Shown here piece after piece: positions 22,915-35,522 of a stretch of DNA of 64,000 nt (within the stretch, counting starts at the first letter, position 1; the number at the start of each line of letters is the position of its first letter). The notes under the pieces are model-generated. The model ran no database searches. It was not told the DNA's origin and worked only from the letters and a program-made list of their open reading frames with translations. Made by a program: the position numbers and the translations under genes. The stretch is from Zingiber officinale (taxonomy: Eukaryota > Streptophyta > Magnoliopsida > Zingiberales > Zingiberaceae), in NCBI RefSeq assembly GCF_018446385.1, contig NC_055996.1, forward strand, positions 128,698,532 to 128,762,531, given 5' to 3'.

Positions 22915-23255
22915 GTCTAGGATTCCTAATTCCAACATCCGGTCAATTGTGACATGTTGAAACTCCTCGTGCCTAGCATCCGGTCAACCTTGACCTGCTG
23001 AGACTTCTTCACCAAATGTCCGATCAATCCTTTGACCCACTTGGACTTTTCCCTTCATGCCAAGTGTCCGGTCAACCTTGACCTACTTGGACTTATCGTC
23101 TCGTGCCAAGTGTCCGATCCTCCATGATCCACTTGGACTTTCACCAGATATCTGGTCACCCTTGACCCATCTGGATTTCCTCGTGCCAAGTATCCGGTCA
23201 ATCCTTTGACCTACTTGGGCTTCCCAACACTAGGTGTTTGGTCAACCTTGACTCA
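22915..23255. repeat. array of ~55-bp units with GTCCGGTCAACCTTGACC core
   Basis: Successive variants of (A/G)TCCGGTCAAyCCTTTGACC, then (T/C)ACTTGGACTT and CGTGCCAAGTGTCC, repeat six or seven times with drift. The core GGTCAACCTTGACC is nearly palindromic. Part of the solo LTR. Confidence 0.8.
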
Positions 23256-23520
23256 CCTGGATCTCCACGTGTCTGGCTTCACTCACCAGGTCTTTCTATC
23301 TGCCTAGCTTCACTCACTAGGACTTTTCATCTGCCTGCCTTTACTCACCAAGACTTTCACCTACCTTCACTCATTAGGGTTTTCACCTGACTTGACTCAC
23401 CAAGATTTTCCCACTGCTCGACTTCACTCACCGGGACTTTCACCTACCTAGCTTCACTCACCAGGATTTTTTCACTACTCGACTTCACTCATCGGGACTT
23501 TCACCTGCCTAACCTCCAAT
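23256..23520. repeat. array of ~30-bp units with CTTCACTCACCAGGACTTT core
   Basis: About eight drifting copies of the unit CCTAGCTTCACTCACCAGG followed by ACTTTCACCTG. It follows directly on the previous array inside the solo LTR. Confidence 0.8.
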
Positions 23521-23972
23521 TAGGACTTTCCTAATCAAGTATTCGGTCAACCCTTTGATTTACTTGACTCTTCTTCACATCTAACTGGTCAGTCCTTGAT
23601 CATAAGAGAATTATATCAACAATTTCTCCAATCGGACGATTACATCTGCAATCTTCATGTATTGTCAAACATCGAAATTCAAACTTAGTTAATTAGGTTA
23701 ACCTTGACCTAAATATATTGCATCAACATGTTCGACTTGGGTTTCAGTAATTCGGTTATTAACTTATTGTTTACCCATTCCAACCAGCCTTCTTCCAAGA
23801 TTCACCAATCCCAGAAAGAATGAGTAGCAGTAATAGAGTAGGGAAAGAATCCAGTTAACAAGTTTGGCATTCAGGGTGCAGTAAGTCGAACGGGTATAAG
23901 ACTTCTTGTCAGGATAGAAAACTTGGCATTATGTAGCTTACAACAAAGAGTACAAGACTTCTTCAAAACACT

Positions 23973-26900
23973 TCATGCAGTGTTGCCTCTCAATAGCACT
24001 GCCAGTTCTCCATATGTATCGTCGTACATACTCGACGATACCACTGGATAAGCAGGCTTCATGAACGCTGCTCTTCTGGAAGAGCGTCTTGCAATGGCCA
24101 TCAGCCTTGATACTGCTTTCAATTTAACCCACTTACTGGAAAAAATGTGAGCACCAAAGCGAGGGGCATGTGAGGCACAGATCTTGCATTTCCTAGCGTC
24201 TGGTACATGAACCAAGTCACTAGGTTGGTCCCAAAGCACAGGGAACTGAGATGGGCGTAACATGTGGACTTCTGGTATTACGGGCTCTGCAAAGCTTCCA
24301 GTTTCATAATTGATCAATGGCATATTGTGGTAGCACCTCGGGTTACTGTCTAACTGGAAGGAACAGGATCCTTGCGCCTGAGCAGGCCCAGTCCCAGAGA
24401 ATGTGTTTATGGTTTGATAAAGCTCATGCATCGTGCTATCTCCTTTCAGATTGGGTAGCCGCAAAGGATTCGTGTTCAGTATCTGATCATCTATCAAAAG
24501 TAATTGTGTAAACGAACTATACAATAACAGTTTGGAAACAAAACTCTGAGAGACTGATTGAGTTACCATGATTTCCAAGGGAAGTGCAAGGGATGTGCTC
24601 GTCAAAGCTTACAGCTTGGAGAGTCAAAGAATCAGGTGAAAGCAGCCTTTGAAAGTTGCTGGCCAGTGGTCGAATGATCTCTATGATGCGATCTTGCGAT
24701 GCATAAGCATCCTGTTTAAGTTTGTGGATCAATAACTGCAAGAACAATCTAGTATGAGTTTGGAAAGCAACATCATGCTACACATGTTTATAGTTTGACA
24801 TAACCACCCGTACTAATTTTACAAACTTGATTTGAGCTACACAAATTGTGGAACACAAACCTTTTCTGTTGGAGGAAGCTCATCTAGACGGTAAAGTTTA
24901 TCTTGAATTATTGCTCCAAGTAGCTCGTTTATGGCGTTAAACACGAGTACAAGGCCTTGGCTGCAGTTATACGAGTATAGCTTCTCGTGAGGTATAATGC
25001 ATTTCTTTGCGTGCTCAACTGTTGCGTCCCACATCTTATTTGACATCCCAGTGCCAAGCATCTACAGGTATAAAAGAGAAAATCAATGCCAACTGCATTG
25101 AAATGTCGGTGTAACTAAGAAACCCACCTGGCGCAGCTTATCTGGATCCATTACAAAATTCTTCAGGAAGTCTTGAACAGTCACTATTCTGTATTCTGCA
25201 AGTCTTTTATGAAAAACACCATCTTTGCCTATCTTTTCTAATCGCCATACATCATCTTCCAATGATGGAGGATGATGTTTCTTGTACACTGAAAGTAAAA
25301 CAAGTCAAAACCTGTCAATACTGATGAAAATGAACAAGCTTAAACACCAAAGAAATACTAACTTATGCTGCAAAGAAACAGCAGCAAAGAGACTAAAAAT
25401 TGAGTTTCAAAATTAAATACCATGGCCAAAACAAAGTTTGCAGGACACATGTGTGCAAACTAATGCTAACATTTTCTTAACCATTTTGTAGGTTAGAAAC
25501 AATGGGAACGGATAAACCATAAACAACACTACAAATCAAACACATACTCTATTATTCGAGGTTGGGTTTACTTGGATAGAAACGTAAGAAGGGAAGGGGG
25601 TGGGAAAGTGACACAAAAGTGTCCATGAGTGATGAAGCTCCATGCGTAATCTTCCTCTCCCTCCTACCGCCCCCTAAGTCCAACTTTCCACTCAATTATC
25701 CAAGTAAACTTAACCTAAAAGATCGACTTAAGGTTGAAACCTCTAGACCTACAGTATCTCATAATCTCATCTTGAACTGTTTTTTTTTCTATAGTTTATC
25801 AAGGCAAGAAACAAAGAGAACCATAGTTTCTCAAGCAAATCAAAACAAACCTCGCTTTCAGATTAAAGATGGAACTTTGCTTTCTAGTAGATGTGCACAT
25901 GATAACACTTCTTTAAAGTTTAGACTATATATATATACACACACACACAGAAGCCAAGTTCTGCATGCAGAAGACTTATATATCTGGTTGAAAAAGTGCA
26001 TCATAGTTTGGAAGCAAAGCCATTTTCCAATGAGTTCATTGCTGTTGTCCTGGATTAATTCTTTCTTGACTACAAAACTTTGAGCATTTGATGTTGCACT
26101 AGTTCTGCTGTATTACCAGTGTCAAATTCCCATGTTCAAGTAACAGATTATTCAAATATTCATAATAATGTTAGACCTAAAAAAATTCATGATAATGGGA
26201 ACTATAAATCATGATTACCAACAAACAGATAACTTATTTACTGAAAATATAACAATAAAAGTTAAGCTGAACTCACATTCTCCACGATGATCCTTCACCA
26301 AAAAAGATCCACTTAATGCTTCCTGAACTCTCTGTCTGAATTTGTTTTGACAAACCCTTGCACCAAGCCTGAACCTTCGACTTCTAGTCCAACTGGAGTT
26401 ATCCGTAAAGTTAGCATCTCCAAGTCGGCCAAGCCCTTTGTTGAGTGTAACCATCAGCTCGCCAGATAGCAAAGGCCTTTTACCCTCTCTTTCACGTACT
26501 ATGCTATCATTGAACTCCTTTTCTGTCCATTCTTCTTGTCCATCAACACCAAAATCACCATCAAGTACAAGAACTTCAACTTTGATAGAAGACAGAGGGC
26601 CATGTGTGATAATCTGTCTTGTTTGAGAGTCAACCAAAACAATCTCAACAGGCTCTTGACCCTCAGCTTCTATTTTGCTGCTAGTGAATAGAGTTCCAGG
26701 TAAGCTGTTCTGAAACAGGAGACTGTACTGGTTGTTCACAGATGCCTGGATTTTGTTAAGGGGAGCTCTATAACAAGCAAAATATGCCAAATTAGCAAAC
26801 AGCTAACGTACATATTTTAAAATAAGAAATTTCAATAGTTCCTCATGCATCTCTAGATTTTTCTGTTTAGAACTTTAGATTTATGTCAGAATTTGCAAAC

Positions 26901-28480
26901 ACGCATGACCAAAATGATTTTATACTTGTTAACAAATAATACAAGACCCTAAAAGAGTTACTGCAAATTTCCAGAAATCTGAAGGAATCAGTAGGAACTA
27001 GAGTGTCGGAAGAGGTATAGGAAGCAACAAAAAGGTAATTCTGAGGCAATTATGAATGTTAATAATGCATAAGGACCTTCTATCTGTATATACTTAGTCT
27101 CATGTATATAATTGTGCATCCCATCTTCTATATTTATTATGTTTGATAGGCACTCTGTTTTTGACTAAAAAACACAAGAAAATTCAGAAAACTATAGTTG
27201 TCAAAGGTGAGGATGGTCAACCATCTTATCTTTTGCAGATTACAGTCATTAAAGGCGTTATAATTAGATTTTACCAGATGCAATGCAATTAAAATTCTCA
27301 CCAAAATAAAATAAGAATCAGGTTAGATTAAGATAGTCCACATGCCTGGCAAGGATGATTACACTTGCCATATATCTTATTAGTGCAAATTTGTACCTGG
27401 GACTGAAGTGCACATTACGCCATATAGCATTTTCAACCTCTTCTTGCACCTTGCCAAAAGTAAAAAAAAGCACAATAATATGTTTTAACTACTTTTCTTA
27501 CTAAATAGCTACTAGTTATGAAAAATTATTAAATAATCTTTTAAGAACATTCTCGTGAATTAAAACACTTTTATAAATTTCTTGATATGCTTTGTTCCTT
27601 CAAAAGGATTGCTTTAGTGGCGAGACAAAGAAAATTTCACAAAGTTATTCATCTTGCTGTTTTCAGGATACAACTTACTTCCATAAAAAATGCAGCCTAT
27701 TGAATAAAATGCTTATAGATTAGCAAGTTGAGCCATTCAAGTGAACAAGAAGTTAAGTGGACTTATCAAAGATAATCAATGATTCTAGCTGCTCCTGTAA
27801 AGATAATGTATAGAGGCACTTTCAGGGGTACTTATTTAACAGGGTAACACATCATCTATTTGCCTTCTTGTTTTAAGATGCAATAACTATCATGCTTAAA
27901 TACAAACAAACAAGCAATGCAAGCACTCCATAATTGTTCATTTTTGTAAATAAAAATTTGTTCCTTTTGAAGGAACACAAATTGAAAGAACGTGTAGAAT
28001 TGATCTACCAAATGAACTAGCACTTTGACTAGGTGACATACTTGTTAGTGTAATTGATTCCACAAATTTAAAAATTCATTTGGCCTATTAAGAAAATTAG
28101 AAAATGTTAAATCATTTATGACAACAACAACAACAACAACAAATAGAATGTCTCAACTATTAGAGATCTATTAAATAAACCTTGTCCAATATAATTGGAT
28201 GTAGAATTATGTATAATAAGAAATTCTTACCACTCTTCGAAGAAACGGTTCTATGTTTGGCAAGTGCTGCTGTATATATTGTGCTGCCATCACTACTTTC
28301 ATTGAGCTGCATTGTAGAAACCACAAAATACAACAAAATATCAACCAATTAGTCCACGACTTCAATTAGGCCGACCAAGTTAACCACTTACTCAAGTGAG
28401 GTACGCTGCCGTTTTGCATCATGGACCAAATGCCTTTCTTCAACCGCTTCTCCTCCTGCGTCACCTTGAACACTCATCAT
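23973..28480 (-). CDS. calmodulin-binding protein 60 (CBP60) family
   Basis: Plant nuclear DNA-binding regulator family; members such as CBP60g and SARD1 control salicylic-acid defence genes, and most bind Ca2+/calmodulin. Exons on the - strand: 28480-28392, 28306-28231, 27449-27397, 26767-26277, 25288-25128, 25061-24861, 24735-24567 and 24490-23973. They total 1758 bases (585 residues), every junction in phase. Conserved blocks are [17 protein letters not shown] at residues 47-63, the DNA-binding core ([48 protein letters not shown]), [17 protein letters not shown] and [13 protein letters not shown], then [17 protein letters not shown] basic amphipathic segment at 534-557 ([20 protein letters not shown]) is the likely calmodulin-binding helix of the C-terminal type. 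The start is uncertain: two ATGs sit together at 28480/28477, and an in-frame ATG lies upstream at 28603. Compared with the best-known members the N-terminus is short. Confidence 0.9.
25925..25949. repeat. TA/CA dinucleotide microsatellite
   Basis: CTATATATATATACACACACACACAG within an intron of the CBP60 gene. Confidence 0.9.
28119..28141. repeat. CAA trinucleotide microsatellite
   Basis: A run of six to seven CAA/ACA units inside an intron of the CBP60 gene. Confidence 0.85.
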
Positions 28481-28990
28481 GAGCGAGATCAACTTCGACA
28501 AGCTCACAAACCGAACCACAGCGAACTGCTGGAATGTAGAACGTATACTGGATTCGTTAACATTTATGGAAGCGTATAAAAAGGCATTTTTATGCCGAAG
28601 CAACTACGAAACTTCTCGAAATCGTAAGGAGCACACCCGTCCGTGGGGTGAGGGAGATCATTGTGATGATCCCATGAAAAAAGGGGCACGATTCCAATAT
28701 TCTTTTTGTAGGCAAACTGGTCCCAGTGATCTAACCTCAGGCTGCGAGCTGCAAAAACGTAACGCCGACACGAAGACGAAAGGACAAGTTGAAAATCGAG
28801 GGAGGATGGAGCCCCCGTCGACGGCACTCGGAGCGACGAAGGTTCCGCGAAGGAGGGAGGAAGATCGCGAGGGCCGCCGATCGAGGGAGCGGGACGAGGA
28901 CCCATCGCGCCACCAGAATCGATTCCGATGGATGCCAAGCCCGACGAGGCAAAAAGGGAGCTAGAGAGAGAGAGAGGGGCGGAGCGCTTT
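28481..28990 (-). promoter_or_regulatory. 5' leader and promoter region of the CBP60 gene
   Basis: The - strand upstream region becomes GC-rich from about 28735 to 28960 and contains a GA/CT dinucleotide tract (about 28962-28978) typical of plant leaders. The GC-rich part is open in several frames on both strands, but no family is recognisable, so I treat it as leader/promoter rather than as a gene. Confidence 0.45.
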
Positions 28991-29840
28991 ATTCCGTTGC
29001 CTTTTCGCGACTTTTGATGTCGCCATCAACTCATTTTTGTTTTGTAAAAGTGGACGCCACCAAATTCACCCGCATCGGATTCCTTTAGAGTGTGGGGCCC
29101 GCACCAAGACAATTGTAAAGAAGCGGGGGTGACACGAGTGGGTGGAGAAAGATGGCCAGTTTTTCATTTTTTTTAATAAAAAAATTATGTCAACGGTCAA
29201 GACTCAAGAGTGATACTGAAACAAAACAAGAACAGGCAGAGTGAAGAAAGTGTTTCACCCCACGAAAAAGCTTGATGCAGGAGCTCATGAATACTCAGTT
29301 TCATAGTGAAAGAAAGAGCAATGATATACCTAAGAAAAAAAAAAGTTTAATGATATATAAAATAATAGAGCCCATAAAAAAAATGAAATGATTAATCATG
29401 AATTTATGTGTCAAATTTTTCTTTAAAATTTTTTCTTTAACATATCATTTTTCCGAAAGAAATTCGCGGGGAACGAAGCAGAGTGCCTTGCATTGCTCTG
29501 ATGCAGGTCCAGTAGAATCGTCTATAAATTAAATAATTTATATATTTAAATTTTTAAACCGATTAATAAACGATCTTTATAAAAATTGTCTATCGATTAT
29601 AGAAAAGCAAATCACAATCCGTCCATTAAAGAAAATTAATCCACAATATGCCACATGTAAGAATCGACTCGTGAGGACGAAAAGAAAATAAAACGAAGAA
29701 AACTTGGATCTTATAAAAAAGAGAAACCAGAAATAGAAGACGTTATTCGAGAATAACAATAAATACACATAAAAAAAATCAAATAGTATTAAAGCATTGC
29801 CTCTGTTTTTATTTATCATCGAAGCACCTTTCTATGAAAA
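28991..29840. other. intergenic, AT-rich
   Basis: No gene or RNA recognised. Poly-A/T runs are frequent. The boundary between the gene-bearing and transposon-rich halves of the window falls here. Confidence 0.4.
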
Positions 29841-30758
29841 AATTTGTATGCAGTCCCTATTGACAAACATAATTATACATGCAGTCTCTACTTCCCAAAT
29901 TTTTTGTTTTCACTCCCTAGTCAAACATATTTACCTAATTACCTATGATATTTTTAGGTATAAAAAGTTCAAAAATCAGTATAATTCATCTTAAATTCAG
30001 TACATTAAATTTAGAATCTAGTATATTTTTTATCAAATTGAGTACGATTCTTTTTTTATCTTAATTGGATATAAAATATATTAGATTTTTTTTAAATGGT
30101 ACTCAATTGGATGAAAAATATACTAGATTTTCTTTAAATGATAAATAGTGCTGAATTTAAGAGCAATTATATTAAGAAAAAAGTTGTGTTCAATTTAATA
30201 GAAAATATACTCGATTCTAGTTTAAAGTGCTGAATTTAATAGGAATTATACTCGTTTTTAGACTATTTGTACCTAAAAAAAATATAAGAATTAATTTTGA
30301 TAGAAAATATACACGATTTTCTTTAAATGATACTCAATTGGATGAAAATATATTAAATTTTGTTTAAATGGTACTAAATTTAGGAAAATTATATTAAGGG
30401 GAAAAAATCATGCTCAATTTAATAGAAAATATACTTGATTCTAATGTAATCATACTCAATTTAATAGAAAATATACTTGATTCTAATGTAAAATACTGAA
30501 TTTAACAGGAATTATACTCGTTTTTAGATTTTTTATACCTAAAAAATATGAGAGATAATTTTGATAGAAAATATACTCTATTCTAGTATAAAATGCTGAC
30601 TTTAAGAAGAATTATACTCATTCTTGGACTTTTTATATCTAAAAAATCTTAGGACAATTAGGTCATGATATTTACATGAGGGGAGTTGAAGCAAAGGAAA
30701 CTTTGTATATAGGGAGTGGAAATAAAGTTTTTTGGATAGAGGGACTGCATGCAAAATT
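29841..30758. mobile_element. inverted-repeat (foldback/MITE-like) element, ~0.92 kb
   Basis: The left arm starts AATTTGTATGCAGTCCCTA; the right end, read on the opposite strand, starts AATTTTGCATGCAGTCCCT. Homology continues inward for about 190 bases in both arms (TTTTCACTCCCTA versus TTTCCACTCCCTA, GACCTAATT, AGGTATAAAAAGTTCA versus AGATATAAAAAGTCCA, GTATAATTC). The centre is built of repeated AT-rich units (AGAAAATATACTCGATTCTAG, GGAATTATACTCGTTTTTAG). No coding capacity is present. The outer ends and target duplication are not fixed to the base. Confidence 0.7.
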
Positions 30759-32207
30759 AAGAATGAGATTGAGGATTTTTCTCCACTTTACCGACTTTCT
30801 ATCCCACTTTCTTAGGGACGGTAATTTTCTCTGGGATTCGGGACATATGAGAAAATTTTAAAATGGGGATGGTTTGAAAATTTTTTTTCGGATTCGGATT
30901 CAAATTTAAAGAATTTTTTATGTTCGGGTTCGAATTGTGACGTGTATGAGAATGATATCTCTATCCTTGAATTCGTTCTAATATGACATGACGGAAGCGA
31001 CGATAGAGTTGGAGACGGGGATAAGGATAAGGATTGGGATGAAGAAGAGGTTTCTCTGATATCTTTTTAGAGTTATTCTTAAGAATGAAAAGTGGGGATG
31101 GAGATTTAATCCCTATAGAGATGAGATGAGAATTTCTTGATTATATGAGGGTGGGAATGAGACTAGGTTGGAGATTTAAATCCTATGGAGACGGAGATGA
31201 GCATTTCCTAATTAAATCCATTACTATCCCTATACTCTATTCTATTTTTATTTCGAAAATATTTTTATTTTACGATATAGATACTTTAAGTTTGACTATA
31301 TTAGTAATATGGCAAACTTACACAATATTATAATTCATCTTTCATCAATATATATTTTATTATGTTATAATAGTAAGCCGTAATTATTATACTATAGAAT
31401 TTTTCATCTTTAATTAATATTATATTATATCAGTTATTATATTATAACCTTGATATACCCACTTGTACCAGATATTTATAGTTTAATTTTTAATTACGAT
31501 GTATTTATAAAATTTTTTTACTAAATGAAATTCGTAATTAAGAGACGTTAGATTTTTGGGCCGTTCATCATGAGCATTTCTTGATTTACTTAGATGATTG
31601 ATAAGAAATTTTTATGAAATCAGATCAATCACCCCAGATGATTTAACGTTATCCTACCTTATTAATATATATATATATATATATTTAACAATATAGATAC
31701 TCCAATGTTGTTGGATATTATATTATATCAATAACTATAATTGGATAATGCAATGGTAAATCATAAGTATTACAATTGAGTAACTATCATAAGTATTACA
31801 ATTCTGCAGTAGTTACAATCCCATTTAATTTTTAGCACCCATGAATATGGTTGCTCAAGCAACAAAAATCAGAGGAAATTTGGATAAATTTATCACGATG
31901 CAAGAAGAAGAACAGTAACTTCAAGAGGCTAAAGGATATTGATGAACAGAGTGCCATGAAACACAGGATTGCATAGAATTGGTGGGCATAAAGGCTAGCT
32001 GAAGCCATAATTCAGTTTCAGGGGATGTAGCAATGAGAACAAATTAACATTGAGCAAGAGTTAGTCGAGCAAGAGTTTTTTTGAATCTCAACGGAGCTAT
32101 GAGAACTCTGATCCTTGAGAGTGTTGAAACTTGAAAGTATGCATCAAATATCTCCCAACGAAGTTCCCACATATTGACATAGTTGATATCTACATGGATA
32201 TTTGCTC
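30759..32207. other. AT-rich intergenic DNA with a (TA)n tract
   Basis: Nothing codes here. The stretch 30800-31220 is G-rich on the + strand with repeated GGGGATGG/GAGATGAG themes, probably old repeat DNA. A TA microsatellite lies at about 31665-31684. The piece 31840-32100 is less AT-rich and could be a decayed exon or element, but I cannot name it. Confidence 0.4.
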
Positions 32208-33227
32208 TGTTAAGATACGAGTTAGAGGGGATGAATAGTTCCGATCGCTTCTCATCTTGATCTCGTACTCGTCGTTTGAATGTGTAGCGAAAATTTTGAT
32301 TTAAAGCCTATTCCACGTGCACAATATTTAGATTTTACTTAATATTGACCTCCTTAAGAAGACTAAATATTCGGATTAGTTTTGATATGGTCAACCGAAT
32401 TAAGTTAAGTCCTATGTATTTTATGTTTTGTGTCTGAGTGTACAGGGATTAGTAATACAAGAAGTCGAGCAGAAAATACAGCAAGTGGAAAGAATGATAT
32501 GGGAAGCGAGTCGACGGGCTTGGTGCATTCGAAAGATGATGAGCTATGAAAGAGTATACCGGTGGAGCAAGAAGGATGCGCGCGGAGCGTCCGATGGATG
32601 AAAAGCTAGGCAGAAAGCCTGCTTGAGGAGAAAATCAAAGTTGGGATTGGATGAGTTCAACTCTGAATGAACAAATCATTACCCAGGCGAATTGAGGTCA
32701 AAGAATGGTCAACTCAAAGGTTGACCATTCCATGTGCCTGGATTGATTCTATGTGCTTGGACTCTAGGCGCCTAAAGTCCTTCCAGGCGCTTGGATTGAA
32801 TGGTCACATCAATAAGACTGTTGCTGAAATGGATCAGGATAGCAATCACATTAGTGGATTCCAGGCCTGAATTGCTTCCAGGCGCTCAGATCGGGAAAAC
32901 TCATCCAGAGACGTTAAGCGACCGTTGTCGGAGTGGATCAAGTTTGTTGAATCTAGGCATCTGAAATCTGCCACATAAGCAAATGGTCAGATCGAAGATG
33001 AAGGCTATAAGAGAGCTGATGCTCGAACTTTAGCACAATACACCTATTTAACTCTTTCTTTTATGCTTGTAAATTTGTATTTCTTTTATGCTTGTAGATT
33101 TGTATTGTGTTCAATTGCTATAAGAGACTTCTCCACTTCTAACTTGTGTTAAAAAAAAGGAGATCTTAATAGTGCGCTTCTTAGTCTTAAACTAGCAACT
33201 TTCTAGTTGCAAACCAAGTAAACATTC
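32208..33227 (+). mobile_element. truncated LTR, 5' part (copia-like)
   Basis: It starts TGTTAAGATACGAGTTAGAGG with GGGATGAATAG, like the start of the solo LTR at 22039. It contains AGGCGC(C/T)T motif clusters at 32690-32960 and a TATA-like CTATAAGAGAGC at about 33008. It stops abruptly where another LTR begins (33228). No internal region or 3' end is present, so it is a fragment. Confidence 0.6.
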
Positions 33228-34583
33228 TGTTGGAGTGTATACTGAAAGCCTAAGCTTTGTAAACATTCATTATGAATAAAGAATCACATTTGGTCTAATT
33301 ATCTACATTTGTTTGTAGTTGTTCATTTAATTTATATTGTAGATAACATAGTATGTGGTGTCACATACAGAAGATGATGTTATCAGTACCTTATAAATTA
33401 TAAACAGTAGCTCACGACCAGAATGGAAAGGAACAAACCATTAGAAGGTCGTAGTGTAATTAGGTATTAGTTTATCTTGACTATATAATTACACTAGTAC
33501 ACTCAGAGTGTATTGAGTAGGACCATTTGAGGTCGTTTCTTTTATACTGACTTTATAAAGGAACAAAGACCTCGGTTATTATGGAAGTGTGTGCTCTTAA
33601 TCCTAATATAATAACAAGCACATATATTTGATATTTATTTCTTTAATTTATCAATGGGTGAGATTTAGTTCGATGAATCAATAAGCCCGATAAATTGGGA
33701 AATGATATCACTTATAGTGTGTATTGTTGATTATAGAAGGAAACTGTGTCCTAGAGATACTAGGTTGATAATGTCCCCAAGAGGAGCTCATAAGGATTGT
33801 CATGTTAAACCCTGTAGGTGGACTTAGTCCGACATGACGATAAGGTTGAGTGGTACTACTCTTGGACTTAGACATTAATTAAATGAGTTGTCAGTAACTC
33901 ACTTAATTAGTGGACATTCGATATCTTAAACACAGGGAGACTAACACACTCATAATAAGAAGGAGCCCAAAAATATAATTTGGGATTGATGCGGTAGTTC
34001 AATGATAGTTCTCTAGTGGAATGAATTATCATTGATAAAATTAAGTTGTGTGTTCGGGGTGAACACGGGATGCTTAATTTTATCGGGAGACCAAAACCAA
34101 TTCCTCCTCTCGGTCCCTATCGTAGCCTCTTATTTATAGAGTTCTATACCCACCTATACCCACCTTCTATACCCACCCAATGGGGGCCGGTCAAGCTAGC
34201 TTGGGAACAAGCTAGGGCCGGCCTAGGTATAAAATTGGATGGCTGGCCCTAGCTTGAACCCAAGCTAGTAGGGCCGGCCAAATAAAATTAAAAACAAATT
34301 TAATTTTAATTTTTATTATTATGTGGAAGATATATTTTAAAGAGAATTAAAATTAAAATATCTCTCTTGTAAAAGATCTACAAAAGATTAAAGAAAGAGA
34401 TTAGATCTCTTTCCTTATTTGTAGATTGGAGAGATGTTTTATTTTTTCTTTAAAAATTATTCATATGTTGATAAAATTAAAATTATAGAAATTTCCTTTT
34501 ATCAACCATGAAGAGATTTTAAAGAGAAATTTTATTTTTTTAAAATTTCCGGAAACAAATTAGGAAGTTTTAATTTGTTGATT
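33228..34583 (+). mobile_element. truncated LTR of the Cop-1 copia family, sense on + strand
   Basis: TGTTGGAGTGTATACTGAAAG and the next 1.35 kb match, in reverse complement, the right-hand part of the Cop-1 LTRs (36737-39105, 44088-46496). Similarity ends at about 34583 within a TTTAATTTGTTGATT segment, where unrelated sequence begins, so about 1 kb of the LTR is missing. A short ORF inside (34046-34252) recurs in the other copies and is a by-product of LTR sequence, not a gene. Confidence 0.88.
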
Positions 34584-35522
34584 GAGTACCGGGAGATGAG
34601 AGCATTGAGCTCCCCCATTTATGATTTGGGGTCAGAGGACAGGAGTACTCCGACAACATCCCGGCCACTCGGTCGCTCTGCAGGAGCAGTGATGTCAGAG
34701 TGCACGGTCACCATATGCATTTATTGCATTTATTGTTTGTGATTGTTGCATTTACTTGCTGCATTTATATGGATGCATATGATTGACATGCATACAGGAT
34801 TATGACTTCCCCGGTCTGACGACCCTGTTACCTTTGTACTTTGATCCCGGTTAGTACAGTTATCTCCTGATTTCGTTTCAGTTGCATTTATCCTTCTCGT
34901 ATTCAGGAGACTGTACGCATGATTAGTGTTGTCTGTTATTTGTTTTATTATGCATATCAGTTGTACCTGCTGAGTGTTGGACTCACCCCGTTTCCATTGT
35001 TGATATATTTTCAGGTTGAGGCTGTCCGGAGCAGTTCCAGTCGCTGGTCCCCACAGGCCGTAGTGCTGGTCCCCATCTGCTGGTTTTTGAGTTGTTATGT
35101 TATTTTAGCTTTTCTCTATCAGACTTTGTTTTAGTCTTGTTTTGGATTTTACATATGGATATTGTATGGAATCCTTTCGTTTGATGGACTTTTGGTATGA
35201 TTTGGATTTTATTCTACTACATGCCTGCCTGGACGACAGAAGAGGTGAGTAAGTCGGATTTGAGTTTTACGAGTGTAGTTGAGTAGGGTGGATTTCGAGT
35301 CAGAGTATTATTATTTGTGATTACTATTATTAACTGCGTGGTTGTGACACCCAGAGGCTGAATATCTATATAAACTGCGTGGTGATTGTTTTTATTTGTG
35401 TTATTATTCCAGCCGCATGTGGCTGAGGTATATAGTGCTTGTAGAAAAGTTTCAGATTGTCCGTCGTACAGGGGAGATGCTGCCGAAATTTCTTCGGACA
35501 GGGACTCCTCTGGGGCGTGACA
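34584..35522 (+). mobile_element. truncated Ty3-gypsy-type LTR, 3' part
   Basis: Contains the CTGAGTGTTGGACTCACCCC and TTCAGGTTGAGGC elements common in plant gypsy LTRs and ends GGGGCGTGACA. The 5' end is missing, replaced by the truncated Cop-1 LTR. No coding region is attached. Confidence 0.5.

Larger units (their letters stand above)
22039..23728. mobile_element. solo LTR of an LTR retrotransposon, with TGTTC target-site duplication
   Basis: The element begins TGTTAAGGTC and ends GCATCAACA, so it has the TG...CA termini with a short inverted TGTT/AACA. The 5-bp TGTTC sits immediately outside both ends (22034-22038 and 23729-23733). There is no internal coding region, primer site or second LTR, which is what LTR-LTR recombination leaves. 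The 5' end (AGTTAGAAGGGGGTGAATAG) resembles LTR starts of plant copia elements. The interior contains three consecutive repeat arrays, listed separately. Confidence 0.88.

Noticed and set aside
28479-29088. + strand ORFs of 161 and 99 codons opposite the CBP60 leader
   Set aside because: Arg/Glu-rich translations of GC-rich leader DNA with no domain; the CBP60 first exon lies opposite.
34046-34252. 68-residue ORF (MCVRGEHGMLNF...) found almost unchanged in LTR copies here and at 45472-45678
   Set aside because: Its conservation is explained by copy descent of the LTR; it has no domain and the third copy (in the left Cop-1 LTR) is broken.
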